Assembly: GCF_963681195.1 (NCBI RefSeq)
Contig: NZ_OY808998.1
Location: 806,001 to 870,000 of the forward strand
Length of the DNA: 64,000 nucleotides
Reading direction: 5' to 3'
From: Vibrio sp. 16
Lineage (GTDB): Bacteria; Pseudomonadota; Gammaproteobacteria; Enterobacterales; Vibrionaceae
The translations under genes were made by a program, and so were the position numbers. This document shows, piece by piece, positions 9,683 to 18,315 of this stretch; position 1 is the stretch's first letter, and each line of letters begins with the position of its first letter. The notes beneath the pieces were generated by a model, which made no database searches, was not told where the DNA came from, and was given only the letters and a program-made list of their open reading frames with translations.

Positions 9683-10603
9683 ATGGTATCTGACAAGACA
9701 AAATCGGCGACTTTCAATCGGATCAGCAAGGTGTTGGGGTTTATTCATCGTCACCTTGATACGCCACTTTCACTTGACGAGATTGCCGCACAAAGCTGCT
9801 GGTCAAGATGGCAATTACAGCGCGTGTTTCAAGCTGAAACGGGTTTAACGGTAGCTAACTACGTTAGGCAGTTAAAGTTAAGTTTGGCGGCAGAACTGCT
9901 TCTTGATACCGATCAGCGAGTGATTGATATTGCGTTAGCGACTGGGTTCAACTCTGAGATCGCGTTCAGCCGAGCCTTCAAGCAATTTTTCGCTTGCAGT
10001 CCGCGCGTCTACCGTAAGGCGGGGCAACGCACTGGGCTCAAAAAACCAATTGAAATTTCTGAGGTGCAAATCAACGGTGAGCGTGAGCAGTCGTTTGTTG
10101 AGGTTCGTGTAGAAACCAAACCAGCCTTCATTCTTAAAGGCATGCGTGGTGAGATAACAGGGCTGTTTTCTCTTGATCCTAATTTTGCTGATGTGGTACC
10201 TAAGCTTTGGCAGCGCCTCGATGCTGAAGCTAACAGCACGTCACTCTCTTTTGGTCACTGCCTAGGTGTGGTTGATGTGACCAAAGTGGCGTTCGATGGC
10301 AGTAACCTCTTCTATTGGGCGGGTATTGAATTACGCTCAGATATCGCCATGCCTGCATTGCCTAGTGTGGTCTCTGAGCAGCTAGCAATCCTCAATGTAC
10401 CAAAACAAACCTACGCTGCCGTTAAGCACAAAGGGCCCATTGATCGCCTGCCTCAAACGCTTGAATGGTTCATTTTGCATTGGCTTCCGACGTCTGGATA
10501 TCGTGGTGTTGATGGCTATGAACTGGAGGTGTATCCAGACGACTATCAAGCGGACGCTGCGCACGCCGAAATGGAGTATTGGGTGCCGATCGTCCGGGTC
10601 TAA
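9683..10603 (+). CDS. AraC-family regulator with GyrI-like effector domain
   Basis: Two AraC helix-turn-helix units occupy about residues 15-110 (LSLDEIAAQSCWSRWQLQRVF and the second unit with IDIALATGFNSEIAFSRAFK), followed by a GyrI/Rob-like ligand-binding domain to the C terminus (306 residues). This domain order, as in Rob, differs from the C-terminal HTH of typical AraC. ATG 9683 is chosen; GTG codons at 9659 and 9677 are alternatives. A Fur box lies upstream and a siderophore receptor gene lies 126 bases downstream on the same strand. In other vibrios an AraC-type activator next to a ferrioxamine receptor (DesR/DesA) has been described, so this protein probably activates the receptor when siderophore is present. 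That role is inference. Confidence 0.85.
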   Translation: MVSDKTKSATFNRISKVLGFIHRHLDTPLSLDEIAAQSCWSRWQLQRVFQAETGLTVANYVRQLKLSLAAELLLDTDQRVIDIALATGFNSEIAFSRAFKQFFACSPRVYRKAGQRTGLKKPIEISEVQINGEREQSFVEVRVETKPAFILKGMRGEITGLFSLDPNFADVVPKLWQRLDAEANSTSLSFGHCLGVVDVTKVAFDGSNLFYWAGIELRSDIAMPALPSVVSEQLAILNVPKQTYAAVKHKGPIDRLPQTLEWFILHWLPTSGYRGVDGYELEVYPDDYQADAAHAEMEYWVPIVRV

Positions 10604-10677
10604 CAAACCAAATAGCCAGCTTCTTTTTCCCATGTTGCACCAAATTGTTAACTTTCTTTTTTGTTGAACAATAAAAT

Positions 10678-10696
10678 GCAAATGATATTTATTCTC
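10678..10696. promoter_or_regulatory. Possible Fur box before the TonB receptor
   Basis: The 19 bases starting GCAAATGATA agree with the Fur consensus at about 14 of 19 positions and lie 34 bases before the chosen start codon, a typical repressor position. Confidence 0.6.
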
Positions 10697-10729
10697 AAGA
10701 AAAAGAAACACATGGGTATTAAGGACATC

Positions 10730-12880
10730 ATGGACAACTCGACGACATTTCCGCGCTCAACTTTAGCGCTTGCATTGCTTGCGACCTTCTCGCTTCCCAC
10801 TATCGCCTCCGATCACCACAGCTCCGAATCGACTCAATTGGAAGAGGTAACGGTGCTGGGCAAGGCCTATCGCAATACAGCGACCAAAACCGCACTCGAG
10901 CCAGAGGAAACGCCGCAAGGTATTACGGTGATTGAGGGTGAGTTGTTGGAGCAACGCGCCGTCCAATCGGTATCGCAAGCGCTTCGTTATGCGCCGGGTG
11001 TCGTGACAGAGCAAAAAGGCGCGGCGGTCACCATGTATGACAACTTCTCTATTCGAGGTTTCGATACCAACAACGTTAACTATTACGATGGTTTGGTGCT
11101 GCCTTTCCTCGTGGGTTGGAACTTACAGGCACAGATTGATCCTATTGCGATTCAACAAATCGAAGTGTTCAAGGGGCCAACGTCTGTCCTGTATGGCTCA
11201 ATGCCTCCGGGCGGGATGGTGAACATTATCGCCAAGAGCCCACAACAAAAACAGCAGACATCGGTGGGCTTAGCGACGGGCTCAAGAAACCTAATGGAAG
11301 TCTCTATCGATACAATGGGGCAAATTGCTCAGAGTGACTTCTCGTACCGTTTGATTGCTTTGGCACGTAAACAAGATAGCCAAGTGGATGGCGCACAAGA
11401 GCAGCGATATGTCATTGCGCCTTCTTTAGATTGGCAAGCGAGCGATCGTACGCTTATCAACGTTAACCTCTATTATCAGAAAGATCCGGCGATGGGGATC
11501 AACTCATCGGCACCACTTGAAGTGATCAAGAGCCAATCGCCATCGACGTCGCTGGGGGATGAAGACTGGAGCAAGTTTGAACGTGATGTGTTGATGATCG
11601 GGTACAAAATCAACCATGAGTTCAATGATACCTGGTCGCTGCTGCAAAATGCGCGTTATATGGATGCATCGCTGTACCAAGAAAATACCTATCACAGAGG
11701 AACCAGCTTCAATCCCGTGACAGGTAGCCTGGCGAGAAACATCTATACGACCGATGAAAGCTCGAAGAGTTTTGTGATTGATAACCAAGTCTCCGGCCAA
11801 ATGACCGCGGGCGATTGGCAGCACAACTTGCTACTTGGCGCGGACTACCAAAATCTCACAGGAGATTCGCTATACAAAGAGTATACGGCGAATGCTGAGT
11901 TCTATGGCTTTAATGCTTACAATCCCGACAATAGCCTACTCGATCGCAGCAAAATCAACGAAGTTTATCGAGAGTCTCACGACATTGACTACAAACAACT
12001 GGGTTTTTATTTCCAAGACCAAGTCAGAACAGGGCGCTTAGTGCTATTGGCGGGTGGTCGCTATGATTTGTTTACCTCGAGTGATGACAAAGTCAGTACC
12101 AGCCCGACTTATGACGGCAAAGATAGCTCTGATCACAAGCAGTTTTCGTATCGTGTTGGTGCTTTGTATGAACTCGACAATGGCATTTCCCCCTTCTTGA
12201 GTTACGCGACCAGCTTTGAGCCGGCGGCAGGCACGGATGTCACCGGTCAATCGTTTAAACCTCAAATTGGTGAGCAGGTCGAAATCGGCATGAAGTATAT
12301 GTCTGCTGATATGTCCCAGTCACTGACCGCTTCGTACTTCCATATCACCAAGAATGATACGATTGTCGCGGACCCCTCTGACCCGAGCTATCGCGCGAAA
12401 ATTCAAGTGGGTGAAGTGACCTCGCAAGGTGTTGAGCTAGAAGGTCAGATGTTCCTGACAGACAATTGGGATGTTCAAGCTTCTTACGCTTACATTGATA
12501 TGGAAATCAAGAAAGCGTACGACCCGAACTTAGAAGGCACGACGCCTATTTATGTGCCAAAACACAGTGCGATGGCTTGGACCAATTACTACGTCTACAG
12601 CGGCGCATTTGAGGGAGCACGCATTGGCGCTGGCGCCCGCTATGTGGGAGAAATGGAAATGGACGCGTCCAATACACAAGGCAAGGTGCCTGCTTACACT
12701 GTGGTGGACATGTCTCTAGGCTACGAGCTAGGTGGTGTCAGTGAAATGTTGTCTGGCGCGCAAGCGAACCTTGTCGTCAACAACCTTTTTGATCAAGAGT
12801 ATTACTCGTGTTACGACAAAACCAACTGCTGGTTTGGTGCCGAGCAGTCTATTGAACTCAACGTTAACTACAATTTTTAA
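10730..12880 (+). CDS. TonB-dependent siderophore receptor
   Basis: This outer-membrane receptor has 716 residues from the chosen start. ATG 10730 follows TAAGGA at correct spacing and begins a signal peptide (hydrophobic STLALALLATFSLP, cleavage near TIAS-D). The TonB box EEVTVLG follows, then the plug domain (GITVIEG, ALRYAPGV, IRGFD, IEVFKGPTSVLYG, PPGGMVN) and the 22-strand barrel ending in a C-terminal Phe. The plug motifs are those of hydroxamate-type receptors such as FhuA, FoxA and DesA; ferrioxamine or ferrichrome is the best guess. An AraC regulator and two Fur-like sites precede it. No siderophore transporter or biosynthesis genes are adjacent; an importer operon lies at 60.7-64 kb. 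Confidence 0.92.
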   Translation: MDNSTTFPRSTLALALLATFSLPTIASDHHSSESTQLEEVTVLGKAYRNTATKTALEPEETPQGITVIEGELLEQRAVQSVSQALRYAPGVVTEQKGAAVTMYDNFSIRGFDTNNVNYYDGLVLPFLVGWNLQAQIDPIAIQQIEVFKGPTSVLYGSMPPGGMVNIIAKSPQQKQQTSVGLATGSRNLMEVSIDTMGQIAQSDFSYRLIALARKQDSQVDGAQEQRYVIAPSLDWQASDRTLINVNLYYQKDPAMGINSSAPLEVIKSQSPSTSLGDEDWSKFERDVLMIGYKINHEFNDTWSLLQNARYMDASLYQENTYHRGTSFNPVTGSLARNIYTTDESSKSFVIDNQVSGQMTAGDWQHNLLLGADYQNLTGDSLYKEYTANAEFYGFNAYNPDNSLLDRSKINEVYRESHDIDYKQLGFYFQDQVRTGRLVLLAGGRYDLFTSSDDKVSTSPTYDGKDSSDHKQFSYRVGALYELDNGISPFLSYATSFEPAAGTDVTGQSFKPQIGEQVEIGMKYMSADMSQSLTASYFHITKNDTIVADPSDPSYRAKIQVGEVTSQGVELEGQMFLTDNWDVQASYAYIDMEIKKAYDPNLEGTTPIYVPKHSAMAWTNYYVYSGAFEGARIGAGARYVGEMEMDASNTQGKVPAYTVVDMSLGYELGGVSEMLSGAQANLVVNNLFDQEYYSCYDKTNCWFGAEQSIELNVNYNF

Positions 12881-12940
12881 CCGACAATCTTACTTAACAT
12901 AGCCGCTCATTTTGCGTGGCTAGGCTAGGTTTACAATGTA

Positions 12941-12969
12941 AATCGCCCCAGCATTTAACTGGGGCGATT
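12941..12969. terminator. Intergenic hairpin, probable bidirectional terminator
   Basis: Perfect 10-bp stem AATCGCCCCA / TGGGGCGATT (12941-12950, 12960-12969) between the convergent receptor and yegD genes. The T tract is weak on both sides. Confidence 0.65.
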
Positions 12970-12985
12970 CAATCTGGTTTGTCGA

Positions 12986-14338
12986 CTATTTAAAACACAC
13001 GTCTGCCCAGCGGGCTAATCCAGCCGTGACGGAGCCAAAGTAGTTGCCGCTAACGACATCGATGTTTGGTAGGGTTTCTTGCACAGCGCTGCGCAAGATG
13101 GGTGAGCGTGCAGAACCGCCAGTCATGAAGATCGCATCGGGCTTCACGCCGCCTTGCTCTACCGCCTCTTTGACCAACTCTGCCATTTTCTGTTTTGGCG
13201 TCTCGATCGCTTCGATCATGTCCTCAAAGCGAATATCCACCTCGAGCTGCTCAGACAGCAGTTGAATCACACCGTGATAGTGGGCGTGATCGGAAAGCGC
13301 AATTTTGGCTTCTTCCGCTTGGCGCACAAGGCGGTAGCCCAGTGTTTCATGGAATACTTCCAGTAGACGAGCGAGTTTTTCTGGCTCTTTTGCTTCTTTC
13401 TTCAGCTGTTTTAGCGTCGCCAAGTTTGAACGAGAGTAGAAATCCGCTTGGGCATCGACACTGTTAATCGCAATCGGATTCCAAAACTGGATGGTTGGCA
13501 TAACGATGTTTGCGGTGGTTTTACTGCCAAGACCAAATGGCGTCATCAGTTGTTTAAAGGCAAGGGCGATATCGAGATCGTTGCCCCCAACACGCTGGCC
13601 ACTGTGCGCTAACAAACTTTGTGTTCTGTCCGCTTTACCACGCCAGCTTGGTCCCATCTCGATCAGTGAGCAGTCTGTGGTACCGCCGCCAATATCCACC
13701 ACCAGTACAGTTTTGTTCTCGTTTAACGAAGCTTCGTACTCAAGGCCCGCAGCGACAGGTTCAAATTGAAACTCGACATGTTTGAAGCCTGCGCGTGTTG
13801 CTGCCTTAAGCAGGATGCTTTCGGCTTGTCGGTTTGCGGCTTCGCTGTCGCGGCCATGGAAGTTTACAGGTCGCCCGATCACGGTTTCTGTAATGGCTTG
13901 CTGCGCATCTGCTTCGGCGTTGCGTTTGATGTTATCCATCATGGCGCAAACGAGATCTTCAAAGAAGCTGACCTGAACATCACGCAGTCCAGAAGCGCCT
14001 AAGAACGACTTTGGCGACTTAACGTAATAGCTTTCGCTGGGATCTTGTAGGTAATGATCCAACGCTGCTTGGCCAAACGCGACCTCTTCGGCAATAAACT
14101 CGATGCCTTCTTCGCGATTGATGTTGATCGCGCGTCGAAGTACCTGCTCGCCCACTTTGTCGATGGGTTTAATATCACGGTGCTTAAACAGATACTCAGC
14201 CACGGCTTCGCGGCTCGGTGCGGATAGGGTAGAAGGAATGTATACGCTGTCGCCTTCTAGCTTGAGCAGCTTTGGCTCCCCTTGCTCTATTTTTGCAACT
14301 GAGCAATTTGCCGTCCCGTAGTCAAAGCCAATAAACAT
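12986..14338 (-). CDS. yegD: Hsp70-family protein YegD
   Basis: The 450-residue product matches Escherichia coli YegD in length and along most of its sequence as I remember it: N-terminal ATP-binding MFIGFDYGTANCSVA, YVKSPKSFLGASGL, FEPVAAGLEYEA, the phosphate-2 loop VVDIGGGTTDCSL and the adenosine motif TGGSARSP. It is an actin/Hsp70-type ATPase domain without the peptide-binding domain of DnaK, so it is probably not a classical chaperone; its client is unknown. Start is fixed by AGGAGG five bases before the ATG. Transcribed alone, convergent with the siderophore receptor. Confidence 0.95.
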   Translation of the reverse strand: MFIGFDYGTANCSVAKIEQGEPKLLKLEGDSVYIPSTLSAPSREAVAEYLFKHRDIKPIDKVGEQVLRRAININREEGIEFIAEEVAFGQAALDHYLQDPSESYYVKSPKSFLGASGLRDVQVSFFEDLVCAMMDNIKRNAEADAQQAITETVIGRPVNFHGRDSEAANRQAESILLKAATRAGFKHVEFQFEPVAAGLEYEASLNENKTVLVVDIGGGTTDCSLIEMGPSWRGKADRTQSLLAHSGQRVGGNDLDIALAFKQLMTPFGLGSKTTANIVMPTIQFWNPIAINSVDAQADFYSRSNLATLKQLKKEAKEPEKLARLLEVFHETLGYRLVRQAEEAKIALSDHAHYHGVIQLLSEQLEVDIRFEDMIEAIETPKQKMAELVKEAVEQGGVKPDAIFMTGGSARSPILRSAVQETLPNIDVVSGNYFGSVTAGLARWADVCFK

Positions 14339-14515
14339 TCGAACCTCCTACCAATGAAAAAAGGTCGGCAATGCTACCTTAATGCGAAAATGAATGCCAC
14401 TGGTGATTTGTTAAGCATGTCTATTGCGGACAACTTATAGTAGTCTAAGTGAATATGTGAATTTCTAATTTATTGATTGTATTGAACTAATAACCATAGT
14501 TTCGTAAGAGGTGGT

Positions 14516-15283
14516 ATGGATACCGAAAACGTCATGCTGGCATACAACCAGTACGAAAGGCAGCAATTTAATGCCCTAGGTGGAGAGAAGATAGATACAC
14601 CGGAGCTAGTCCGTTTTGTCTCTCCCGAGCGATATGGCAGCTACATCGCTTATTTTTGCTTGACGGCAGAGAACGCGCAAGCGGTCATCGATCGCGAAAA
14701 AGCGTTTTTTCAGCGGCAAGGAAAATGCTTTGAGTGGAAAACCTACCAGACTGATAAGCCCGATGATATTGCACAAAAACTGCTTAATAGTGGTTTCGAG
14801 AAAGCCGAGCAAGAATCGTTTATGGTGCTTGATCTGAGCACCATCACCGCAAAACCTGTTGACGAGTCGCTGCTGACCGAAGTGCACGATGAACAAGGCA
14901 TACGCGATGCGATTCGTGTCCAAGAGCAAGTCTGGGGCGGCAATTTCGATTGGCAATTCCAACATCTACTCAGCTTGAAGCAACAAACGCCCGACGCGAT
15001 TTCCATTTACGTGGTCTACCACCAAGGTCAACCTGTCACTTCTGCATGGCTAACCTTTAATGGAGAAAGCCCATTCGCGGGAATCTGGGGTGGGAGCACC
15101 ATTGAATCTGAACGTGGCAAAGGGTTTTACTCGCTTTTGCTCAACAAACGCATCGCCGAGGCTAAATCACGTGGCAAACAGTACCTCACCATTGATGCGT
15201 CAGATATGAGCAAACCGATTGTCGAAAAATATGGTTTTCAACTTGTGACGAGCACAACTGGTTACGAGTTTAATGTGGAGTAG
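14516..15283 (+). CDS. GNAT-family N-acetyltransferase
   Basis: A 255-residue protein with the GNAT acetyl-CoA fold in its C-terminal half (about residues 120-250). The acetyl-CoA-binding motif A appears as ESERGKGFYSLLLNKRIAEA and the final strand as YGFQLVTSTTGYEF. The N-terminal half has no motif that I recognise and may be a degenerate second GNAT domain. AAGAGG precedes the ATG. The next gene starts five bases after the stop and is probably translationally coupled, so the two acetyltransferases likely form one operon. Substrate unknown. Confidence 0.85.
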   Translation: MDTENVMLAYNQYERQQFNALGGEKIDTPELVRFVSPERYGSYIAYFCLTAENAQAVIDREKAFFQRQGKCFEWKTYQTDKPDDIAQKLLNSGFEKAEQESFMVLDLSTITAKPVDESLLTEVHDEQGIRDAIRVQEQVWGGNFDWQFQHLLSLKQQTPDAISIYVVYHQGQPVTSAWLTFNGESPFAGIWGGSTIESERGKGFYSLLLNKRIAEAKSRGKQYLTIDASDMSKPIVEKYGFQLVTSTTGYEFNVE

Positions 15284-15288
15284 TGGAT

Positions 15289-15786
15289 ATGGACGCTATT
15301 GAAGCTAATGTCGAACTGGAAGCGGCGCTCCTTGATTATGCGACCGAATGTTGTGATTCCGGCATTGAGATGTACCAACGGGCAATCGCTGATCCAAAAG
15401 GGTATTTAGCCAGTCTTGTCGCGCGAAAAAGTGCAGATTGCGCCGAACTCCCAGAGGGTTGGCTCCCTAGCACCACATATTATTGCGTTGAACACGGTCG
15501 AGTATTGGGAGCCATTCGTGTGCGCGCCGGTACGAATGACTGGGTCGAAAACGTTATTGGCCATATCGGCTATGAAACACGGCCATCCGCACGTGGGAAA
15601 GGGGTAGCAAGATTTCTTCTCGCTTGGGTGGTAAAAAATGCGATTGAAAGCCGAGCCATCGTGACCTGCAACGTGGCGAATCTTGCTTCTCGCCGCGTGA
15701 TTGAATCTTGTGGTGGAGAGTTTTTGGGTGAGTTTGATGGCGGCAGTGAAGGACGCGTGCGTCGCTATGCGTTTTATCGAAACTGA
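15289..15786 (+). CDS. GNAT-family N-acetyltransferase
   Basis: The 165-residue product has a standard GNAT core: YETRPSARGKGVARFLLAWVV is the acetyl-CoA loop, and NVANLASRRVIESCGGEF is the conserved C-terminal part found in many uncharacterised acetyltransferases. ATG 15289 is preferred because GGAG lies eight bases upstream; a GTG at 15283 overlapping the previous stop is also possible. Immediate adjacency to another GNAT gene suggests coupled expression. Substrate unknown. Confidence 0.85.
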   Translation: MDAIEANVELEAALLDYATECCDSGIEMYQRAIADPKGYLASLVARKSADCAELPEGWLPSTTYYCVEHGRVLGAIRVRAGTNDWVENVIGHIGYETRPSARGKGVARFLLAWVVKNAIESRAIVTCNVANLASRRVIESCGGEFLGEFDGGSEGRVRRYAFYRN

Positions 15787-15921
15787 GACAGTATGCATTG
15801 ATGGTGAAAGAGGCGATCTTGGTCTCAGATACATGCCATCTTAGATGTTAGGGTAGTACACATAGTAACCAGTTTATTCGGCAGAAATCAGCATTTTGCT
15901 ATCACAACGAAAGGGGTAACT

Positions 15922-16167
15922 ATGTTAGGTGAAGATCATTCATTACTCAGTGAGTTTCCAGAATTTAAGGAGACAATCCTTGCTCTAGCGAAAACAGACG
16001 ATGTGTTTTTAACCGACATGAAAGCGTATGACGGGCTAGATAAGGAGATAAGAACGTTAGAGTTGAGAGACTCTCCGATCAGCGATGAAGAAATGCATCA
16101 AATGAAACACGATAGGGCGATGCAAAAAGATAATCTTCACCAGCGTATTCTTAAAGCTCATCAGTAG
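15922..16167 (+). CDS. YdcH/DUF465-family small protein
   Basis: An 81-residue, highly charged, helical protein. The pattern HSLLSEFPEFKETI near the N terminus and the acidic-basic central helix (LDKEIRTLELRDSPISDEEM) fit the DUF465/YdcH family, short coiled-coil proteins with no established function. GAAAGGGG precedes the ATG. A UUCG-loop terminator follows, so it is monocistronic. Confidence 0.85.
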   Translation: MLGEDHSLLSEFPEFKETILALAKTDDVFLTDMKAYDGLDKEIRTLELRDSPISDEEMHQMKHDRAMQKDNLHQRILKAHQ

Positions 16168-16187
16168 CGACATGATTGAAGAAAAAA

Positions 16188-16210
16188 GAGCGATTCGTCG
16201 CTCTTTTTTT
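16188..16210 (+). terminator. Rho-independent terminator with UUCG loop
   Basis: Stem GAGCGA / TCGCTC around TTCG (16188-16203), extended by AAAAAA / TTTTTT, followed by a seven-T run. Confidence 0.92.
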
Positions 16211-16319
16211 GTGGTTGATAGCGAAACGTGAACATTCAATTGAGGTGTCGCCCAGTTCACTGTTTTCCGGTTTGCGCTCGTGCTAGCATCGAACCTTGAT
16301 TTCGACTTAAGGTACAAAC

Positions 16320-16664
16320 ATGTCATCAGATCGTTACGGAACCAGCGCAAGTTACAAGCGCCAAGAAGCGGGTTACAGAGAAAAAGCGTTAAAGCTCTAT
16401 CCTTGGGTATGTGGGAGTTGTGCAAGAGAGTTTGTTTACTCAAATCTGCGCGAGCTCACCGTTCATCATAAAGATCATGACCACACCAATAATCCAGAAG
16501 ATGGCAGCAACTGGGAGCTATTGTGCCTATATTGTCACGATCATGAGCACAGTAAATACCTAGAACATGAACGCTATGGCAGTGAAGTAAAGCCGGGTGA
16601 AGATGAGCACCAAGGAGCGACGTACAACCCATTTGCGGATTTAGCCAACATGCTCAAAAAGTGA
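16320..16664 (+). CDS. yajD: HNH nuclease-family protein YajD
   Basis: The 114-residue length equals that of E. coli YajD (115). A zinc-binding CxxC pair (CGSC) is followed by the HNH core LTVHHKDHDHTNNPEDGSNW and a second pair with histidines, LCLYCHDHEH. The family is expected to be a metal-dependent nuclease, but no target is known for YajD. AAGG lies before the ATG. No restriction or phage genes are nearby, so it is a housekeeping-type member. Confidence 0.92.
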   Translation: MSSDRYGTSASYKRQEAGYREKALKLYPWVCGSCAREFVYSNLRELTVHHKDHDHTNNPEDGSNWELLCLYCHDHEHSKYLEHERYGSEVKPGEDEHQGATYNPFADLANMLKK

Positions 16665-16755
16665 TGATTGAGCAACCAACGTCAATCCTATGAGGTTGGT
16701 GCTCAACATTGTCGCTGTAGAAGACTCAAACAAGCCTCTTCGACTTCCTTTCGTG

Positions 16756-17478
16756 CTAGCGTTTTGCCAACCCTTTGCTGTGCAAGTAAGGCAGAATATG
16801 AGGGCGAGACTCGCCCGCTAATTTTCCTGTGACTTCCTGTGACCAAGTACTTTGCTTCTGATTGCTAGAGCGATTCGCATAGTAGTCTTGCATCGTTTGG
16901 TCATAGGTTTTAATCGCTTCTAAATCAAGCGCTTGATATTGGTTTTCGTGCAAAATAACTTCGCTTGGTAGCCGCGGTTTTACCTCGGGTTTTTGGTCAG
17001 GGTGCCCTAAGCACATACCAAACAGAATTGCGGTATTGCTTGGTAAACCGAGTAGTTCATCCACATGCGCCGCATTGTTTCTTAGACCGCCAATATACAC
17101 CCCGCCCAGTCCCATCGATTCTGCGGCCAGTAAGCAGTTTTGCGCCATAATGCCTGAATCCACCGCACCAATAAGCGTCAACTCGGTGAAATCTACCTGC
17201 ACATCCGGTCTGATCGCTGTATGGCGTTGATAGTCAATACAAAACACCAAGAACTCTGCCGCGCTTTCAACATACGCTTGGTTACCCGCGTATTGTGCCA
17301 GTTGTTTGCGTTTTTCTTTGTCGGTAACGCGAATGATCGACACAACCTGCAATAAGCTCGAAGAAGAGGCAGCTAAGCCCGCTTGAATGATGGTTTGTAA
17401 CTGCTCACTTTTAATTGGATCTTGAGTGAACTTTCGAATGGAGCAATGGCTGAGAATGGTTTCAATGGTACTGTTCAT
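16756..17478 (-). CDS. nfsA: NADPH nitroreductase / flavin reductase (NfsA/Frp)
   Basis: The 240-residue protein shows the nitroreductase fold of NfsA and very strong resemblance (from memory) to Vibrio harveyi Frp, the NADPH-FMN oxidoreductase that supplies reduced flavin to luciferase. Key stretches are SIRKFTQDPI, AASSSSLLQVVS, AESMGLGGVYIGGLRNN and the C-terminal SRPHILPYL. It binds FMN as a homodimer and reduces nitroaromatics, quinones or free flavin with NADPH. No lux genes are present here, so detoxification or general flavin reduction is the likelier role. It stands alone between yajD and a divergent LysE gene. Confidence 0.93.
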   Translation of the reverse strand: MNSTIETILSHCSIRKFTQDPIKSEQLQTIIQAGLAASSSSLLQVVSIIRVTDKEKRKQLAQYAGNQAYVESAAEFLVFCIDYQRHTAIRPDVQVDFTELTLIGAVDSGIMAQNCLLAAESMGLGGVYIGGLRNNAAHVDELLGLPSNTAILFGMCLGHPDQKPEVKPRLPSEVILHENQYQALDLEAIKTYDQTMQDYYANRSSNQKQSTWSQEVTGKLAGESRPHILPYLHSKGLAKR

Positions 17479-17694
17479 GATGGCATGACGTCCTTGTTTT
17501 TGTTATTCGATAGGGTTACGAATTCACCATAACGGTATTTGCTAAACGCGTAAATCGAAAACCATTATCAATCGTAGTTTGCTGCGGGTGAATCCATGAC
17601 CATCATGTTGAGAAACCGCTCAATCTCTAGTTCCCTTGCCAGTGAACCGTGTTAATCTCGCCTAACAAACTAATAACCATATAAAGACTCAACC

Positions 17695-18315
17695 ATGAAT
17701 ACCGCTTTGCTGGGAATGTTTATTCCAACTTTCTTTTTTGTTTCGATTACGCCGGGGATGTGCATGACATTGGCGCTGACACTTGGCATGAGTGTGGGCT
17801 ACAAACGCACATTATGGATGATGGCCGGAGAGCTTGTCGGTGTGGGGCTGGTGGCAGTGGCGGCGGTACTCGGAATCGCCGCAGTGATGCTCAACTACCC
17901 TTGGTTGTTTGTCGCATTGAAGTTGATTGGCGGAGGATACCTGTTCTACTTGGGTGTTCAAATGTGGCGCTCGCGCGGCAAACTGGCGATTAATGTTGAA
18001 CAACAAGACTCGGCGCCGCAAAGCGATTGGGACTTGGTCGTACAAGGGTTTGTTACTGCGATCGCCAACCCGAAAGGATGGGCATTTATGATCTCGCTGT
18101 TGCCGCCTTTTATCGACCAAAATGCGGCTCTTACGCCTCAGTTGATTGTCTTGGTGTCGATCATATTGTTGTTCGAATTTATCTGCATGACACTTTACGC
18201 CACAGGCGGAAAAGGCTTAAAGCGTCTTCTTGGTCAATCTCAGAACGTGCGTTTAATGAACCGGATTGCTGGCACATTAATGATGGGCGTCGGTGTCTGG
18301 CTACTCGCCAGTTAA
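17695..18315 (+). CDS. LysE/RhtB-family amino acid exporter
   Basis: The 206-residue membrane protein has the family signature SITPGMCMTLALTLGMSVGY at the first loop, then GGGYLFYLGVQMW and the amphipathic NPKGWAFMISLLPPF, all typical of LysE/RhtB translocators. About six helices are expected. These proteins export amino acids or homoserine lactones by proton exchange. Its last 15 bases overlap the end of a convergent LysR gene, so no terminator separates them. Confidence 0.9.
   Translation: MNTALLGMFIPTFFFVSITPGMCMTLALTLGMSVGYKRTLWMMAGELVGVGLVAVAAVLGIAAVMLNYPWLFVALKLIGGGYLFYLGVQMWRSRGKLAINVEQQDSAPQSDWDLVVQGFVTAIANPKGWAFMISLLPPFIDQNAALTPQLIVLVSIILLFEFICMTLYATGGKGLKRLLGQSQNVRLMNRIAGTLMMGVGVWLLAS

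Noticed and set aside
16668..16706. Hairpin TTGAGCA(A)CCAAC / GTTGGTGCTCAA after yajD as terminator
   Set aside because: The stem has a bulge and no T tract follows, so it is not listed as a terminator.
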